Origin: Thalassotalea sp. 1_MG-2023
GTDB lineage: Bacteria > Pseudomonadota > Gammaproteobacteria > Enterobacterales > Alteromonadaceae
Direction: 5' to 3'
Assembly: GCF_030546745.1 (NCBI RefSeq)
Contig: NZ_JAUOPD010000001.1
Span: 248,001 to 312,000 of the forward strand
DNA: 64,000 nucleotides
Under the pieces are notes generated by a model. It worked only from the letters and a program-made list of their open reading frames with translations, ran no database searches and was not told the origin of the DNA. Positions 37,473-47,604 of the stretch are shown piece after piece. Within the stretch, counting starts at the first letter, position 1, and each line of letters begins with the position of its first letter. Position numbers and translations under genes: made by a program.

Positions 37473-39377
37473 TTATTTCATTAAGCTAAACGAAAATATT
37501 TTTGTCATTTTACTTTCGATAGGTTTGTTATTGACTTTTGCAGGTTGAAAACGCCATTTGGCCATTGCGTTTCTGATCGCACTTTTAAAATAACTCACTC
37601 TACTTTTCTTTTCGAACTCAATGTTTTTCACTCGACCTAAGGTATCGATGGTAAAGTTTACGGCTACGTCGATTTCTAAGCCTTTACGCTTTGCTGATGA
37701 GGGGTATCTCGGATCAGGAGACGTTAGCAATAACGCTTTAGAGCGAACCGGCGGGGGTGCTATATTCACAGGTGTTGTTTCTTTTGGCTGAGTAAAGGCC
37801 ACTAATCGAGAGTGTGGTATTGGCAGCGGAACTGTTCGTTTTACTTGATCCTGATTTTTTTCAATCTCTGGTTCATGATTTAACGCGGCAACTTGTTGAG
37901 AATAAGGGTTTTCAAGTCGTGAAGCTTTATTTGATGAACTTGTACGCTCAAAGGCGAGTTCTGAAGATGACTTTTCCGTTACTGGTAATATTGTTTCAAT
38001 GGCACTTTTAGGTGCTTGCTCGATGTTTAGGGATTCACTTGCAACTGTTTCATTGGATAATGCCGGCTTTTTTTCTAAAGGAGCAATGATGTTTTTCTTC
38101 AGCTTTTGTTCCTGTTTTTCAATAGATTGATTGACCTCTTGATCGATAGAGGTTTCATTTGAAGCGAGTGTTGGCGCTGTAGTACTAATCACTTCATGAG
38201 AAGTGTTTGTATTATTGTCTTTTGGTACTTTATCTTGATTGATCAATAAATTAGCAATCGAAGCTTGTGAAAGTTGAGCTTCATTTTCTGAAAAAGAACG
38301 AGGAGCATCTGTTGCTGAACTTGCAAAAGAGATATAGCCGGAAGATAAATCGACAATTGGCATTTTTATATAAGGTTTTAAAGCCACAGCAAGGATAGAA
38401 ACGATAATCAACACTGATGCTAAAAACTTTCCTGATTCATCTGTTTTAGCGCAGTGATGTTGATCAACTAAACGAAGTACACGTTTTTTTAAGTCACCGC
38501 CAGAAGCTGCCATTGCCATCGTTGGTATTGCGTGATGTCGATGGTGATGGCATAAGCTTGCCGTATCGGTAAGCGTGTGTGCATATGCCAAGGCATCGCC
38601 TGATAGTGCAACGGCGATATCATCACTACAATATTCGCGCTCGTTACGCATTTGCTTAGAGATCCAGCGTACAGCAGGGTGGAAAAATAAAAGTGTTTCA
38701 ATCAACGTTTGCAGTAAATTAACCAAATAATCATAACGTTTGATATGCGCTAATTCATGTAACATTAACATGGATAATTGGGCTGGTGTTAATCCGGTTA
38801 TCATTGCCGCAGGTATTAATACAACGGGCTTTAACCAACCAATCGCCATAGGCACATCACAATGTAGCGCAATAAGTAATTTCGGCTTTCGTGTTAATTT
38901 GATTTTCTCAACTAAGGCTTCAAAGGTGTTATTTAACGGCTTAGAAGGCAACTTAACGCCATGTTTTGGTAATTGAACCACGTGATAAAGTTCAATGATT
39001 AACTTCATGGCAAGAATACTGACTGTCGCTAACCAAAGAATGGATAAAATTGGTAATGAACCAAGGACGTCTTGTTGCCAAGTTTGAGGGTTCGTTACCA
39101 AGAATAACTCGTCTGTATCAGATGCTGGTAAAGCATTTTGTAAAATTAAAGATGGGCTGATGTCAGGCTGATAAATAAGGAAAAATGTTACAATGGGCAC
39201 AATCAAGCACATTGCCATTGCTGTGGTTGATAATAGGTATCGGATATTTGTGTGTTTAAAAGAAGTTAATACTAAAGAAAATTTTAATGTGAGCGCGATT
39301 AAACCACCCTGCCACAAAAAGTGAATCAAGGTAAGTGCGAGATAATATAATATTGCGCTATTTTCTATGCTATCCAT
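37473..39377 (-). CDS. BlaR1-like M56 metallopeptidase fused to a TonB C-terminal domain
   Basis: The 634-residue protein has N-terminal transmembrane helices (about 8-32, 44-70, 107-130). An M56 zinc peptidase domain follows, with HELAH (207-211) and the third ligand Glu248 in NEREYCSD, then a further helix (about 318-335). A long Ser/Glu-rich spacer (about 345-530) leads to a TonB_C-type domain (about 545-634), which includes PRYPSSAKRKGLE and MAKWRFQPAKVNNKP. In BlaR1/MecR1 the C-terminus is a beta-lactam-binding domain; here it is replaced. The BlaI-type repressor gene is 26 bases upstream, so a regulated-proteolysis pair is likely. The signal sensed is unknown. Confidence 0.87.
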   Translation of the reverse strand: MDSIENSAILYYLALTLIHFLWQGGLIALTLKFSLVLTSFKHTNIRYLLSTTAMAMCLIVPIVTFFLIYQPDISPSLILQNALPASDTDELFLVTNPQTWQQDVLGSLPILSILWLATVSILAMKLIIELYHVVQLPKHGVKLPSKPLNNTFEALVEKIKLTRKPKLLIALHCDVPMAIGWLKPVVLIPAAMITGLTPAQLSMLMLHELAHIKRYDYLVNLLQTLIETLLFFHPAVRWISKQMRNEREYCSDDIAVALSGDALAYAHTLTDTASLCHHHRHHAIPTMAMAASGGDLKKRVLRLVDQHHCAKTDESGKFLASVLIIVSILAVALKPYIKMPIVDLSSGYISFASSATDAPRSFSENEAQLSQASIANLLINQDKVPKDNNTNTSHEVISTTAPTLASNETSIDQEVNQSIEKQEQKLKKNIIAPLEKKPALSNETVASESLNIEQAPKSAIETILPVTEKSSSELAFERTSSSNKASRLENPYSQQVAALNHEPEIEKNQDQVKRTVPLPIPHSRLVAFTQPKETTPVNIAPPPVRSKALLLTSPDPRYPSSAKRKGLEIDVAVNFTIDTLGRVKNIEFEKKSRVSYFKSAIRNAMAKWRFQPAKVNNKPIESKMTKIFSFSLMK

Positions 39378-39403
39378 TCTGTTTTTTTACACGAATGTGT
39401 GTG

Positions 39404-39790
39404 TTATTCCTGCTTTTCTAAATCATTTAATAACTTACGAATATCTGCTATGTCTTCTTTACTTGTGCTTTCATTGAGTGCTCGCATCACTAACTTTGAC
39501 GTTGAGCCGCCGAATGCTCGAGTGATCAGATCACGAATTAACGATGATTGTGTTTGCATTTCGCTATTAGCCGCGGCATAAACATGTGCGCGATTACTTT
39601 CATCGCGAATCACCAACGACTTTTCATGCATTATTTGTAATATTTTAAGTACGGTTGTATAGCCTGTTCTTTGTGTTTGGCTTACCGTTTCATGAACCTG
39701 ACGTACTGTTGCAGGACCAATTTGCCATAAAATATTTAATAAAGTCAGCTCGGCTTCTGTAGGCTTAACACCATTATTATCATGAGCCAT
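39404..39790 (-). CDS. BlaI/MecI/CopY family transcriptional repressor
   Basis: This 128-residue winged-helix repressor shows the family segments LTLLNILWQIGPATVRQVHE and RTGYTTVLKILQIMHEKSLV, then a C-terminal dimerisation part. It precedes the M56 peptidase in the same operon. The family is inactivated by cleavage between the DNA-binding and dimer domains by its partner peptidase. A dyad at 39848-39863 is a candidate operator. Confidence 0.9.
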   Translation of the reverse strand: MAHDNNGVKPTEAELTLLNILWQIGPATVRQVHETVSQTQRTGYTTVLKILQIMHEKSLVIRDESNRAHVYAAANSEMQTQSSLIRDLITRAFGGSTSKLVMRALNESTSKEDIADIRKLLNDLEKQE

Positions 39791-39847
39791 TGAAGTTCCT
39801 TAATGCTTTGTGTGGTTAACACTGTTTCCACGTTGTTACAATTATAT

Positions 39848-39863
39848 TACGAACATAATCGTA
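39848..39863. promoter_or_regulatory. Candidate BlaI-type operator
   Basis: TACGA (39848-39852) and TCGTA (39859-39863) form a perfect dyad with a six-base centre, 58 bases upstream of the repressor ATG. BlaI/MecI operators are dyads of related TACA/TGTA type, so this is a reasonable autoregulatory site, but the half-site is not the canonical one. Confidence 0.45.
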
Positions 39864-39941
39864 TCTCGTGTTGAATAAATGAGCAACTAAAATTTACATT
39901 AAATTAATATTAGGTTAACTTGTTGTTATTTATGTTAAATT

Positions 39942-40688
39942 TTAATTGTTTATTTGTCTAGCATGAAATTCGTTAATAACTTTTCGAGAGTGTTTGGGGA
40001 AATTAGTAAAAATGCCATCAACGTTTAATGCTAAACAACGTAAAATATCTTCTTCACGATCAACAGTATACACCCATATCTTTATGTCCGCTTCAGATAA
40101 ATGTGTGATTAAGTCAGCAGATAAGCAATCTATTGCTGGGTTGACAGCATAGATATTTAATGAAATTAGCGACTCGCCCATATCAACAGGGTTATGAGCA
40201 ATCAGTGCAGCAACGGCATATTGTGGCATAAACCGTTGGCACGCAATCATTAGTTGGTGATCAAAGCTAGACAATAATATTTGCTTCGGTGAAAAATTAA
40301 ACTGTTGTTGGGCTTGCGTTAATTGAGCTTGTAATGAGGTTAACAACGCGTTTAGTTCTGTTGTGCTTTGGGGGACTGTTTTGATTTCAAGATTTACTAA
40401 AACACGACCATTAATATAGTGCAGTGCTTGAGCAAGGGTGGGAATATGCTGCGCACATCCAATAGTCAGCGCGGTTAGTGCTGTTAAACTAAAGTGATTA
40501 ATGTCTCCGTTTTTTTGGGTAACATTATCAACAAAATGATCGTGAATAACGACAAAACAGTTGCTTGGTGCATGAAAATGAACATCAAGTTCAATTGCAT
40601 CAGCACCTTGCACGATTGCTTGCTCAAAGGCGAGTAGTGAATTTTCGGGATATTCGCCACTCGCGCCTCGATGAGCAATAATTTTCAT
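39942..40688 (-). CDS. Glycerophosphodiester phosphodiesterase
   Basis: This enzyme hydrolyses glycerophosphodiesters from phospholipid turnover to glycerol-3-phosphate and an alcohol. The 248-residue TIM barrel has IAHRGASGEYPENS (His6, Arg7), EidentityLDVHF metal residues in the AIELDVHF segment, and VVIHDHFVD. A late WVYTVD segment is also present. No signal peptide is seen, so it is cytosolic like UgpQ. Its start overlaps the psd stop by one base, coupling it to phosphatidylethanolamine synthesis. Confidence 0.9.
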   Translation of the reverse strand: MKIIAHRGASGEYPENSLLAFEQAIVQGADAIELDVHFHAPSNCFVVIHDHFVDNVTQKNGDINHFSLTALTALTIGCAQHIPTLAQALHYINGRVLVNLEIKTVPQSTTELNALLTSLQAQLTQAQQQFNFSPKQILLSSFDHQLMIACQRFMPQYAVAALIAHNPVDMGESLISLNIYAVNPAIDCLSADLITHLSEADIKIWVYTVDREEDILRCLALNVDGIFTNFPKHSRKVINEFHARQINN

Positions 40689-41572
40689 TACGCTAACGTT
40701 GACTCTTCGGTGCTAATGGTCGCGAAAGTTTCCCCTAAACGGGTGATTGTTTCAGGGCCAGCTTCAGGCTCAAAATCAACCATATTGGGTGAGAACGTAG
40801 CGACGACGGTAGAGCCCAATTTAAAGCGGCCCATTTCTTCACCTTTTTGTAAATGAATCGCGCCAGTGCCAGATTTTGGATATTGCCATCGAAAAACGTC
40901 TTTCCCTGCTGGTGGCGTAATGGTACCCGCCCAAGTAGTTTCAATACTGGCAACAATAGTTGCACCAACTAATACCATTGCTAAGCTACCATGTTCTGTA
41001 TCAAAAATTGTGACAACACGTTCATTTCGAGCAAATAAATCGGGAACATTTTGCGCAGTGAGTGGGTTTACTGAAAATAACTCACCAGGCACATAGATCA
41101 TCTCTCTAAGTGTGCCGCTCATTGGCATATGTATGCGGTGGTAATCTTTCGGTGCGAGATAAATACAGGAAAATTTGCCATTTTCAAAGGGTTCTGCGGT
41201 TTTGTTATCGCCACCGAGTAAGCTTTTTAGGCTATAATTAAATCCTTTTGCTTGAATTAATTGCCCATCTACGATGTCTCCTTGCTGGCTTATAGCACCG
41301 TCTACGGGGTAACAAACTTCGTGTTGGTCGGGGTTTATAGGTCGAACGCCTTCTGCTAATTCACGAGTGAAAAATTCGTTAAAAGTAGAAAAATCTTCGG
41401 CATTCTTAAATTTCGCTTCTTCCATATTGATATTGTAAGCCTTTATAAACCATCGTATAGCTTTGGTTGTTAACCAACCTGCTTCTGCTGCGGCAAACTT
41501 ACCAATAAGTCGTGAAATACCGTGTTTTGGCATTAAATATTGTAAAGCGATTTTTATGTTATCTACGGACAC
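40688..41572 (-). CDS. psd: Phosphatidylserine decarboxylase proenzyme
   Basis: Psd makes phosphatidylethanolamine in the inner membrane. The 294-residue proenzyme has the self-cleavage site LGST (252-255), where Ser254 becomes the pyruvoyl group. Conserved segments are [36 protein letters not shown] and [12 protein letters not shown]. It lies 25 bases after rsgA, the same neighbour order as in E. coli (orn, rsgA, psd). Confidence 0.96.
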   Translation of the reverse strand: MSVDNIKIALQYLMPKHGISRLIGKFAAAEAGWLTTKAIRWFIKAYNINMEEAKFKNAEDFSTFNEFFTRELAEGVRPINPDQHEVCYPVDGAISQQGDIVDGQLIQAKGFNYSLKSLLGGDNKTAEPFENGKFSCIYLAPKDYHRIHMPMSGTLREMIYVPGELFSVNPLTAQNVPDLFARNERVVTIFDTEHGSLAMVLVGATIVASIETTWAGTITPPAGKDVFRWQYPKSGTGAIHLQKGEEMGRFKLGSTVVATFSPNMVDFEPEAGPETITRLGETFATISTEESTLA

Positions 41573-41597
41573 GTATGGTTCCTTTAATTATCTTATG

Positions 41598-42635
41598 TTA
41601 GTCATTAAATCTAGACGTTAGCGTATTTGTACTTAGGCTGGATAAAATACGCTGAAAACTTGCTAAACGATCAGGATGAATAGCACCAGCTTCACAAGCG
41701 GCTACCAATGCACAGCCGGGATCTGTTTGGTGTTTGCAGTCTCGAAATTTACAGGTGCCAAGGTAGTCTGCAAATTCAATAAAGCCTTGGTAAACTTGTT
41801 CAGGCGTTAAATGCCATAAGCCAAATTCACGAATGCCTGGAGAATCAATTAAATCACCACCATCAAGAAAATGGTAAAGCCTTGCCACCGTTGTTGTATG
41901 CTGCCCTAACCCTGAGTTTTCAGACACTTCTTTGGTTAATAGGCCAAGTTCAGGCATTAACGAATTAGTTAATGTTGACTTACCAACACCTGATTGTCCG
42001 ACAAATATACTGGTATTATCTGTTAATTGTGCTTTAAGCGTAGCGATACCTTCTTGAGTTTTATTGGAAACTGCCAATATTTTATAACCAATATCTTGGT
42101 ATATTTGTAATTGCTCATCGATAATCTCAGTGAGCTCTTCATCAAGTAAGTCTATTTTATTGAGCAGAATAATTGGTGGTATATCGGTTTGCTCTGCAGC
42201 AACGAGATAACGATCAATAATATCAGCATTAAAAGCAGGTAATACCGAAGTCACAATTATAATCTGACTAATATTGGCGGCAATGGGTTTAACGCCGTCA
42301 TAAACATCAGGACGAGAAAGCACAGAATCACGTTCATGCACAGCTTCAATAACACCTGAAATACTGTGCTGTGTTTCTTTTCCTTGTCGCCAAAGTACTT
42401 TATCACCACAAACTAAAGAGCCAACAGAGCGACGTAAATTACAGCGAATAATCTCGCCCGATGTGCTTTCAACGTCAGCATGTTGTCCAAATCGGCTGAT
42501 CACCACACCTTGTTGTGATTCTCCTAATTCGTCATCTTGCCATTCGATAGATGCAGATTTTCGCGCTAACTTCTTCGCTTGGTTGGCGTTAATTCGTCTG
42601 AGTTGACCTTTTGTCAGTTTTTTAGCTTTTGCCAC
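41598..42635 (-). CDS. rsgA: Small-subunit ribosome biogenesis GTPase RsgA
   Basis: This circularly permuted GTPase checks 30S subunit maturation. The 345-residue protein has an OB domain (about 35-110) and G4 LNKIDLLD before the P-loop [10 protein letters not shown]3 (DSPGIREFG) follows, then a C-terminal zinc finger with the CKFRDCKH motif and a later Cys. The basic N-terminus ([19 protein letters not shown]) contacts rRNA. It is divergent from orn. Confidence 0.96.
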   Translation of the reverse strand: MAKAKKLTKGQLRRINANQAKKLARKSASIEWQDDELGESQQGVVISRFGQHADVESTSGEIIRCNLRRSVGSLVCGDKVLWRQGKETQHSISGVIEAVHERDSVLSRPDVYDGVKPIAANISQIIIVTSVLPAFNADIIDRYLVAAEQTDIPPIILLNKIDLLDEELTEIIDEQLQIYQDIGYKILAVSNKTQEGIATLKAQLTDNTSIFVGQSGVGKSTLTNSLMPELGLLTKEVSENSGLGQHTTTVARLYHFLDGGDLIDSPGIREFGLWHLTPEQVYQGFIEFADYLGTCKFRDCKHQTDPGCALVAACEAGAIHPDRLASFQRILSSLSTNTLTSRFND

Positions 42636-42793
42636 AGAATTTTTTCATTTTAATCGTCGTTAATATATAGTTTGATTTAAACAAAGTGTTTTAATCAATA
42701 TGCGTTGTCACGTATTATACGGATAAATTTATCTTACAGCTATTACTTGTCAACGTTTCGTAATGTTCAAGTGCAAGTCATTAAGGGAAACAT

Positions 42794-43339
42794 ATGTCTT
42801 TAAGCGACACCAACTTAATTTGGTTAGATTTAGAAATGACAGGTCTTGAGCCTGAGCATGATGTGATTTTAGAAATTGCTAGCATTGTAACTGATAGTCA
42901 ATTGAACTTGCTTGCTGAAGGCCCCGTCTTTGCTATTCACCAATCTGACGAAGTGCTAAACAATATGAATCAGTGGTGCATCGATACTCATGGTGCATCG
43001 GGGTTAACGCAACGTTGTCGAGAAAGTAATACTTCCTTGTTAGATGCAGAAAAGGCAACAATAGCTTTTTTAGAAAAGTATGTACCAGCGGGCGCATCAC
43101 CGATGTGTGGAAACAGTATTGGGCAAGATAGACGTTTTATTAATAAATATATGCCTAATTTTGAACAGTATTTTCATTACCGAAATCTAGATGTTAGTAC
43201 GATTAAAGAGCTTGCACGACGCTGGAAACCAGAAGTTTTAGCTAAAGTAGAAAAAAAAGGCGTGCATTTAGCGTTGGATGATATTCGAGAATCGATAGCA
43301 GAGCTTAAAGTGTATCGCGAACATTTATTTAATTGTTAA
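42794..43339 (+). CDS. orn: Oligoribonuclease
   Basis: Orn degrades di- and short oligoribonucleotides, including pGpG from c-di-GMP turnover. The 181-residue DEDDh exonuclease has Asp12 and Glu14 (WLDLEMTGL), the NSIGQDRRF segment with the third acidic residue, and [10 protein letters not shown] with the final His/Asp. A GGGAAA ribosome binding site precedes the ATG, and an intrinsic terminator follows. Confidence 0.96.
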   Translation: MSLSDTNLIWLDLEMTGLEPEHDVILEIASIVTDSQLNLLAEGPVFAIHQSDEVLNNMNQWCIDTHGASGLTQRCRESNTSLLDAEKATIAFLEKYVPAGASPMCGNSIGQDRRFINKYMPNFEQYFHYRNLDVSTIKELARRWKPEVLAKVEKKGVHLALDDIRESIAELKVYREHLFNC

Positions 43340-43354
43340 TAGCAATACAGTTAG

Positions 43355-43377
43355 AAAAGCACGACAAGTGCTTTTTT
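43355..43377 (+). terminator. Intrinsic terminator of orn
   Basis: AAAAGCAC (43355-43362) pairs with GTGCTTTT (43368-43375) across a five-base loop, and the T-run continues to 43377. It starts 15 bases after the orn stop codon. Confidence 0.8.
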
Positions 43378-43418
43378 CTTTGCTAAGGTTTAATGGTCAG
43401 ACCAGTAAAGAGAAAATT

Positions 43419-43928
43419 ATGCGTAATAAACTCGCCAAGACCATTAATAAATTAAATGTATTGCCTGCTGGCATAAAAGGCTTTTTAATAACCCGAATTT
43501 TTTGCTCAAAAGTGAAATATGCAGGCACTACTGGAATTATTATTGAACAATTAACCGACGCAAAAGCGGTCGTGCGGTTAACAAATCGAAAAAAAGTTCA
43601 AAACCACATTGGCTCTATACATGCTGTGGCCGCTGCAGTATTAGCAGAGTCTACAACGGGTATGGTTTTTGGTATGAATGTACCAGACACTTGCATTCCA
43701 TTATTAAAGTCGATGCGTATTGACTATCAACGACGAATGCAAGGAAACTTAAAAGCAATTGCATTGTTAAATCAAGATCAACGCGACAGTATTATTAATA
43801 CTGAAAAGGGTGAGTTAGTCGTACCTGTGAAGATATTTGATGAAACTGACCAACAACCCATAGTTTGCACATTGGAATGGGCATGGGTGCCGAAACGAAA
43901 AACTGAAGCTGATAAAGAAAGCCGTTGA
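43419..43928 (+). CDS. DUF4442 (hotdog-fold) protein
   Basis: This 169-residue cytosolic protein starts at the ATG at 43419; the frame extends 17 codons upstream through the orn terminator, which argues against the longer form. The KVQNHIGSIHAVAAAVLAESTTG segment is the hotdog-fold thioesterase-like core typical of DUF4442. Such proteins are related to acyl-CoA thioesterases, but an activity is not established. It lies between orn and the large sensor gene. Confidence 0.78.
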   Translation: MRNKLAKTINKLNVLPAGIKGFLITRIFCSKVKYAGTTGIIIEQLTDAKAVVRLTNRKKVQNHIGSIHAVAAAVLAESTTGMVFGMNVPDTCIPLLKSMRIDYQRRMQGNLKAIALLNQDQRDSIINTEKGELVVPVKIFDETDQQPIVCTLEWAWVPKRKTEADKESR

Positions 43929-44086
43929 TTATTAGTCATAATTCCATAAACTGTAAAGATTGCATGTTGAATATGTACCGCTGATTACACGAATAGTAAT
44001 AAAGGGTAATCACTAAGATTCTTCAAGCTGAAGCAGTAACGCTACGATAGCGTACTGATCTATTTTTGCAGGTAGTTGATAAACGC

Positions 44087-47000
44087 ATGGATTCAAAAAC
44101 GTCACTTCATAAGCAGTTAGCACCACATTTCACCAAGATATCGTTGGTGTTTTTGTTTTCGGTATTTTTTCTACTCTACCTTATTTACGCGCGGGAGACA
44201 GAGCTCGATGCCGTAAATAGTTCTGCTGTGCCGGCTTTGCAAAAACAAGCTGCACTGCATCATTTAACCTGGCAAAGTATGGTGTTGTTTCAACAGCTCA
44301 CTGAAAGTACTGAAGCAACACAGCTAACAGATAAACACCAGCAATTACTATCACTGCTTGCGCAATTAAGACAACTAACGCCGGTGGGGAAAAGACAGTT
44401 TTCACTTATCGTAGATCGTTTTGAAAAGCTCAGTGTCCATGCAAGAACAATCACTAATCATGCTGAAATAAACGAATTACTTCATAAAACGGTATTGATT
44501 CAACTGCAGCTCGTACATGATCAACTAAATCAAGAAATTACCAGTAAACAACTTGCTATGGATAAACTTGCACAGCAAATTACTGAAGATAAAGTCTCTG
44601 ATTCTGTCACGGTATCTCGGGCGAAAGCACACCTAAATCTGACGAATGAGATGACATTATTAACGAAAACACTCAATAGTGTTGTTGAATTACAAGTGAT
44701 GTTTCAGCGACTATCTATCCGCAGTGTTCAAGTTGATTTTAATTACCTAACTAACCGATTTACTGAAATATTAACGTATTGGCAGCCTGCGTTAACAGAG
44801 TATTCGAAGACGGCCGATAGCAACAATAAATTACTTCTTGTTCTTCAAGAGTTGCAGCTATTGATGTTTGGCGAGCAAAATGTCGTTGCTAAATGGCGGG
44901 GTCATATACGTATTGCTCAACAATACATAGAACAGGTTAGGTTAGAACGTCAAAATACACTGGAAATATTACAACGAGTAAGACTGCCTTCAATTACTCA
45001 ACCTGAGTTTCCTGGGTACTTGGCAGTATTGTTAGCACCTTATGCCAAATATAACTATCGCAATTTTTTATTGGCGATACTTATTGTTGTTAGTGTTCTT
45101 TATTTGCTCTTAATTGTGCAAATACGCCGTAGTAAACGACAACTTAAACAGTATGAAAGTAACTTATTATCTGTTGTAGAGCGAAGTAGCTCTGGTGGTG
45201 AGGTTATTAAAGAGCAGATAACCACAAAATCACTGGCAACAGTGTGTGAAGAAATTACCCAGCTGAAAAAACCTTTACACAATGAATCTGATTACCAACA
45301 GTTGCAAGCATCGTTTCAAGAGCAACAAGCATTCTATCTTGAGCACTTAGGAGCTTTTTATACTCAGGAAGCTTCTGAAATGCCTGACATACTCAGTGAA
45401 GTATTGTCGAAAGGTAGTAATACACAACATAATATATGGCGAGCATTATTTTCGAATCAACAGATCAAGGTATTATTAAAAACAGCTAAACAAAGCAAAA
45501 AGCAACAAACGGTATCAAGGTGTATTGTTGAAAACAAATGGGGAGCAAGTTTTAGCTTTACTATGCTCTATCTTAAAGACCAGTGGCGGGTTTTGGTACA
45601 AGATAGACAGGTCTACATCAACTTACAACATGCTTTAGAACAACAACTTAATGATGCCAAAACTGAGATACACTCGTTACAACATCAACATCAAACACAA
45701 CTATCAGAGTTGCAATTAACAATCACACGCGCCTTATTAAGCACGCAAAATACAGCTAAAAGTTATGAAGATCATTACCAGCAGCTATATCGACGTCTCC
45801 AAGAAACGATTACTTGGTGTCATCAGGCGTTATTTTTAGGTGCCAGCAGTAAACGAATTCCTGAATATACAGCAGAGGTTAATTTCAGCAACTTTACGCA
45901 CTCTGTTATCAATAACATTGCGCTTGAGCAAAAATCTAAAACCAATCGTGTGTTTTTATCCCTAAACGATCAAATTGCAGAACAAGCGACTATAAGCCAG
46001 CCTTATGCCAATGATTTCTTACTCACTATTGGCAAACTTGTTCTGCAAGAGCAAATATCAGCTGTGTTGTTATTGTCGATAAACGTAAAAGACGTAAACC
46101 CTGGTCAACAAGTGTTAACTGTTGATTACCAGGTTAAACATCATACAAATCAGCTTTCAATTCCGACGATTGTTGCTTTACTTAACGACGATAAGGTGAC
46201 GGCTAATACGCCAATTGTTATACCTTATCTGCAGGCGCTTTGCCGTAAATTACACATTAAAGACATTCGAATTTCGCAACTTGAACATGGATTCAAGTTA
46301 AGTTTTGATTTACCTCTTGCAGTAGCGAGTCATCGTGAAAAACCTGCTAAAGAAGTATATCTTAAACAGCAGCAACTATATTTATTATCAACTGATCCAT
46401 ACTTAACGTCATTTATTAACAATACTGTCATAGACAATCAAGGGAAAGTTGAAGTGTTTTCAAAAGCATCACAAGTACGTGATACGCTTCATGTAAACCA
46501 TCTGAAAAAGCATGCTGACGCTGTGTTAATAATAACATCAGAGTTAAGCCAGAAAGATCTTGAACTGGTTACTAATCACTTTAATGGCTTACCTGACAAA
46601 ATTGCGCCCAAATTACAGCTTATACAAGGGTTTTCAGGGAGTTATTTAACGCGAACTGGGCTTTGCTCGTTAAGTGATAACGCTATATCAAATGTACAAT
46701 TGCTGACGAGTTTGTCTGGATTATTGCATCGCTCGGATATGCATAACCAACTTCTTTCTAGGAAAGTCTTTAATCACTATCATTATCGAGCATCGAAAGT
46801 TCAAGTGTTGTTAGCAAGTGCTCGCATAGCGTATCTAGCACCGTTGATAACACTGTTGCAATGGGCTGGTGTAAAAGTAACGACCGTTTGTGAAACACAT
46901 CAGGCTATCAATTATTGGCAGACGGGACGATTTACCTTGTTATTGACAGACTTTACTCAATCGCCTTTTGTCGAACTATCAGCAGGACGAAAACTAAACA

Positions 47001-47599
47001 GGGGAGTTTTTCATCTTGACTCAACAACACTGAATATTGACAGGCCTGAAGATTTTTTACATTGGCAAGTAGGAACGCTAGCACCTATTGATAAATTAGA
47101 GGAATTACTAGCGCAGTTAGCGCCGTGGCTATCGCCTTTACCGCCACTTGAGCTTATTGAACCTAAGCATAAGCAAGTAGATAAGTTAGTATTAAGTAAA
47201 AAGAAAGAGATAAGTAAACCGGAAAAACCTATTCGAACGACTGAAATTGAGCCAACTCGTCATTTAGCACATCAAACACCATTTGATTTGAGCAAGTATG
47301 CTGAAAATCAAGGTTCGCCAGAGTTAGCTGTATTTATGCTAGAGGATTATTTGCAAGACATCTCTGAAGCTATATTGACGATAAGTTCAGCATTGAAAAA
47401 TAATAATATCACCTCACTAAATGAACCGTTATCAATCTTGATCAATAGCAGCAAAATAGTAGCCGCAGAACAGTTATACAGTAGTGCTAACACATTAGCT
47501 CAAGCAGTTGCTGTTGGCCATAGCGCCGAAATTCACGAGGCTTTGCAAACAGTGATAACACAACATCAAGCATTGCATGACTTTTGCCAAGCGATTTAA
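44087..47599 (+). CDS. Large degenerate hybrid sensor protein (pseudo-kinase, pseudo-receivers, Hpt-like tail)
   Basis: Start at ATG 44087 gives 1170 residues; a TTG seven codons upstream is possible. It has a transmembrane helix (about 17-35), a largely helical periplasmic domain of about 290 residues, a second helix (about 325-345), and a cytoplasmic coiled-coil. The next part aligns by shape with an HATPase domain (about 605-748) but has no H-box and no N, G1 or G2 box. Two receiver-like segments follow (from about 760 and 903); only the second keeps an Asp at a plausible phosphoacceptor place (LLLTDFTQ). A final helical bundle (about 1068-1170) resembles an Hpt domain without the AHxLKG histidine. 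It therefore looks like a hybrid kinase that has lost catalysis. In Shewanella the Arc sensor ArcS is, as I recall, encoded near orn, so a diverged relative is possible. The function is unknown. Confidence 0.65.
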   Translation: MDSKTSLHKQLAPHFTKISLVFLFSVFFLLYLIYARETELDAVNSSAVPALQKQAALHHLTWQSMVLFQQLTESTEATQLTDKHQQLLSLLAQLRQLTPVGKRQFSLIVDRFEKLSVHARTITNHAEINELLHKTVLIQLQLVHDQLNQEITSKQLAMDKLAQQITEDKVSDSVTVSRAKAHLNLTNEMTLLTKTLNSVVELQVMFQRLSIRSVQVDFNYLTNRFTEILTYWQPALTEYSKTADSNNKLLLVLQELQLLMFGEQNVVAKWRGHIRIAQQYIEQVRLERQNTLEILQRVRLPSITQPEFPGYLAVLLAPYAKYNYRNFLLAILIVVSVLYLLLIVQIRRSKRQLKQYESNLLSVVERSSSGGEVIKEQITTKSLATVCEEITQLKKPLHNESDYQQLQASFQEQQAFYLEHLGAFYTQEASEMPDILSEVLSKGSNTQHNIWRALFSNQQIKVLLKTAKQSKKQQTVSRCIVENKWGASFSFTMLYLKDQWRVLVQDRQVYINLQHALEQQLNDAKTEIHSLQHQHQTQLSELQLTITRALLSTQNTAKSYEDHYQQLYRRLQETITWCHQALFLGASSKRIPEYTAEVNFSNFTHSVINNIALEQKSKTNRVFLSLNDQIAEQATISQPYANDFLLTIGKLVLQEQISAVLLLSINVKDVNPGQQVLTVDYQVKHHTNQLSIPTIVALLNDDKVTANTPIVIPYLQALCRKLHIKDIRISQLEHGFKLSFDLPLAVASHREKPAKEVYLKQQQLYLLSTDPYLTSFINNTVIDNQGKVEVFSKASQVRDTLHVNHLKKHADAVLIITSELSQKDLELVTNHFNGLPDKIAPKLQLIQGFSGSYLTRTGLCSLSDNAISNVQLLTSLSGLLHRSDMHNQLLSRKVFNHYHYRASKVQVLLASARIAYLAPLITLLQWAGVKVTTVCETHQAINYWQTGRFTLLLTDFTQSPFVELSAGRKLNRGVFHLDSTTLNIDRPEDFLHWQVGTLAPIDKLEELLAQLAPWLSPLPPLELIEPKHKQVDKLVLSKKKEISKPEKPIRTTEIEPTRHLAHQTPFDLSKYAENQGSPELAVFMLEDYLQDISEAILTISSALKNNNITSLNEPLSILINSSKIVAAEQLYSSANTLAQAVAVGHSAEIHEALQTVITQHQALHDFCQAI

Positions 47600-47604
47600 A
47601 TACC

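Noticed and set aside
37473-39790. Beta-lactam resistance operon (BlaR1/BlaI)
   Set aside because: No beta-lactamase gene is adjacent and the penicillin-binding sensor domain is replaced by a TonB-type domain.
40484-41096. Several short frames overlapping psd and the glycerophosphodiesterase
   Set aside because: Shadows in other frames of two certain genes; no independent signals.
43368-43418. Longer N-terminus for the DUF4442 protein
   Set aside because: The extra 17 codons overlap the orn terminator stem and lack a ribosome binding site.
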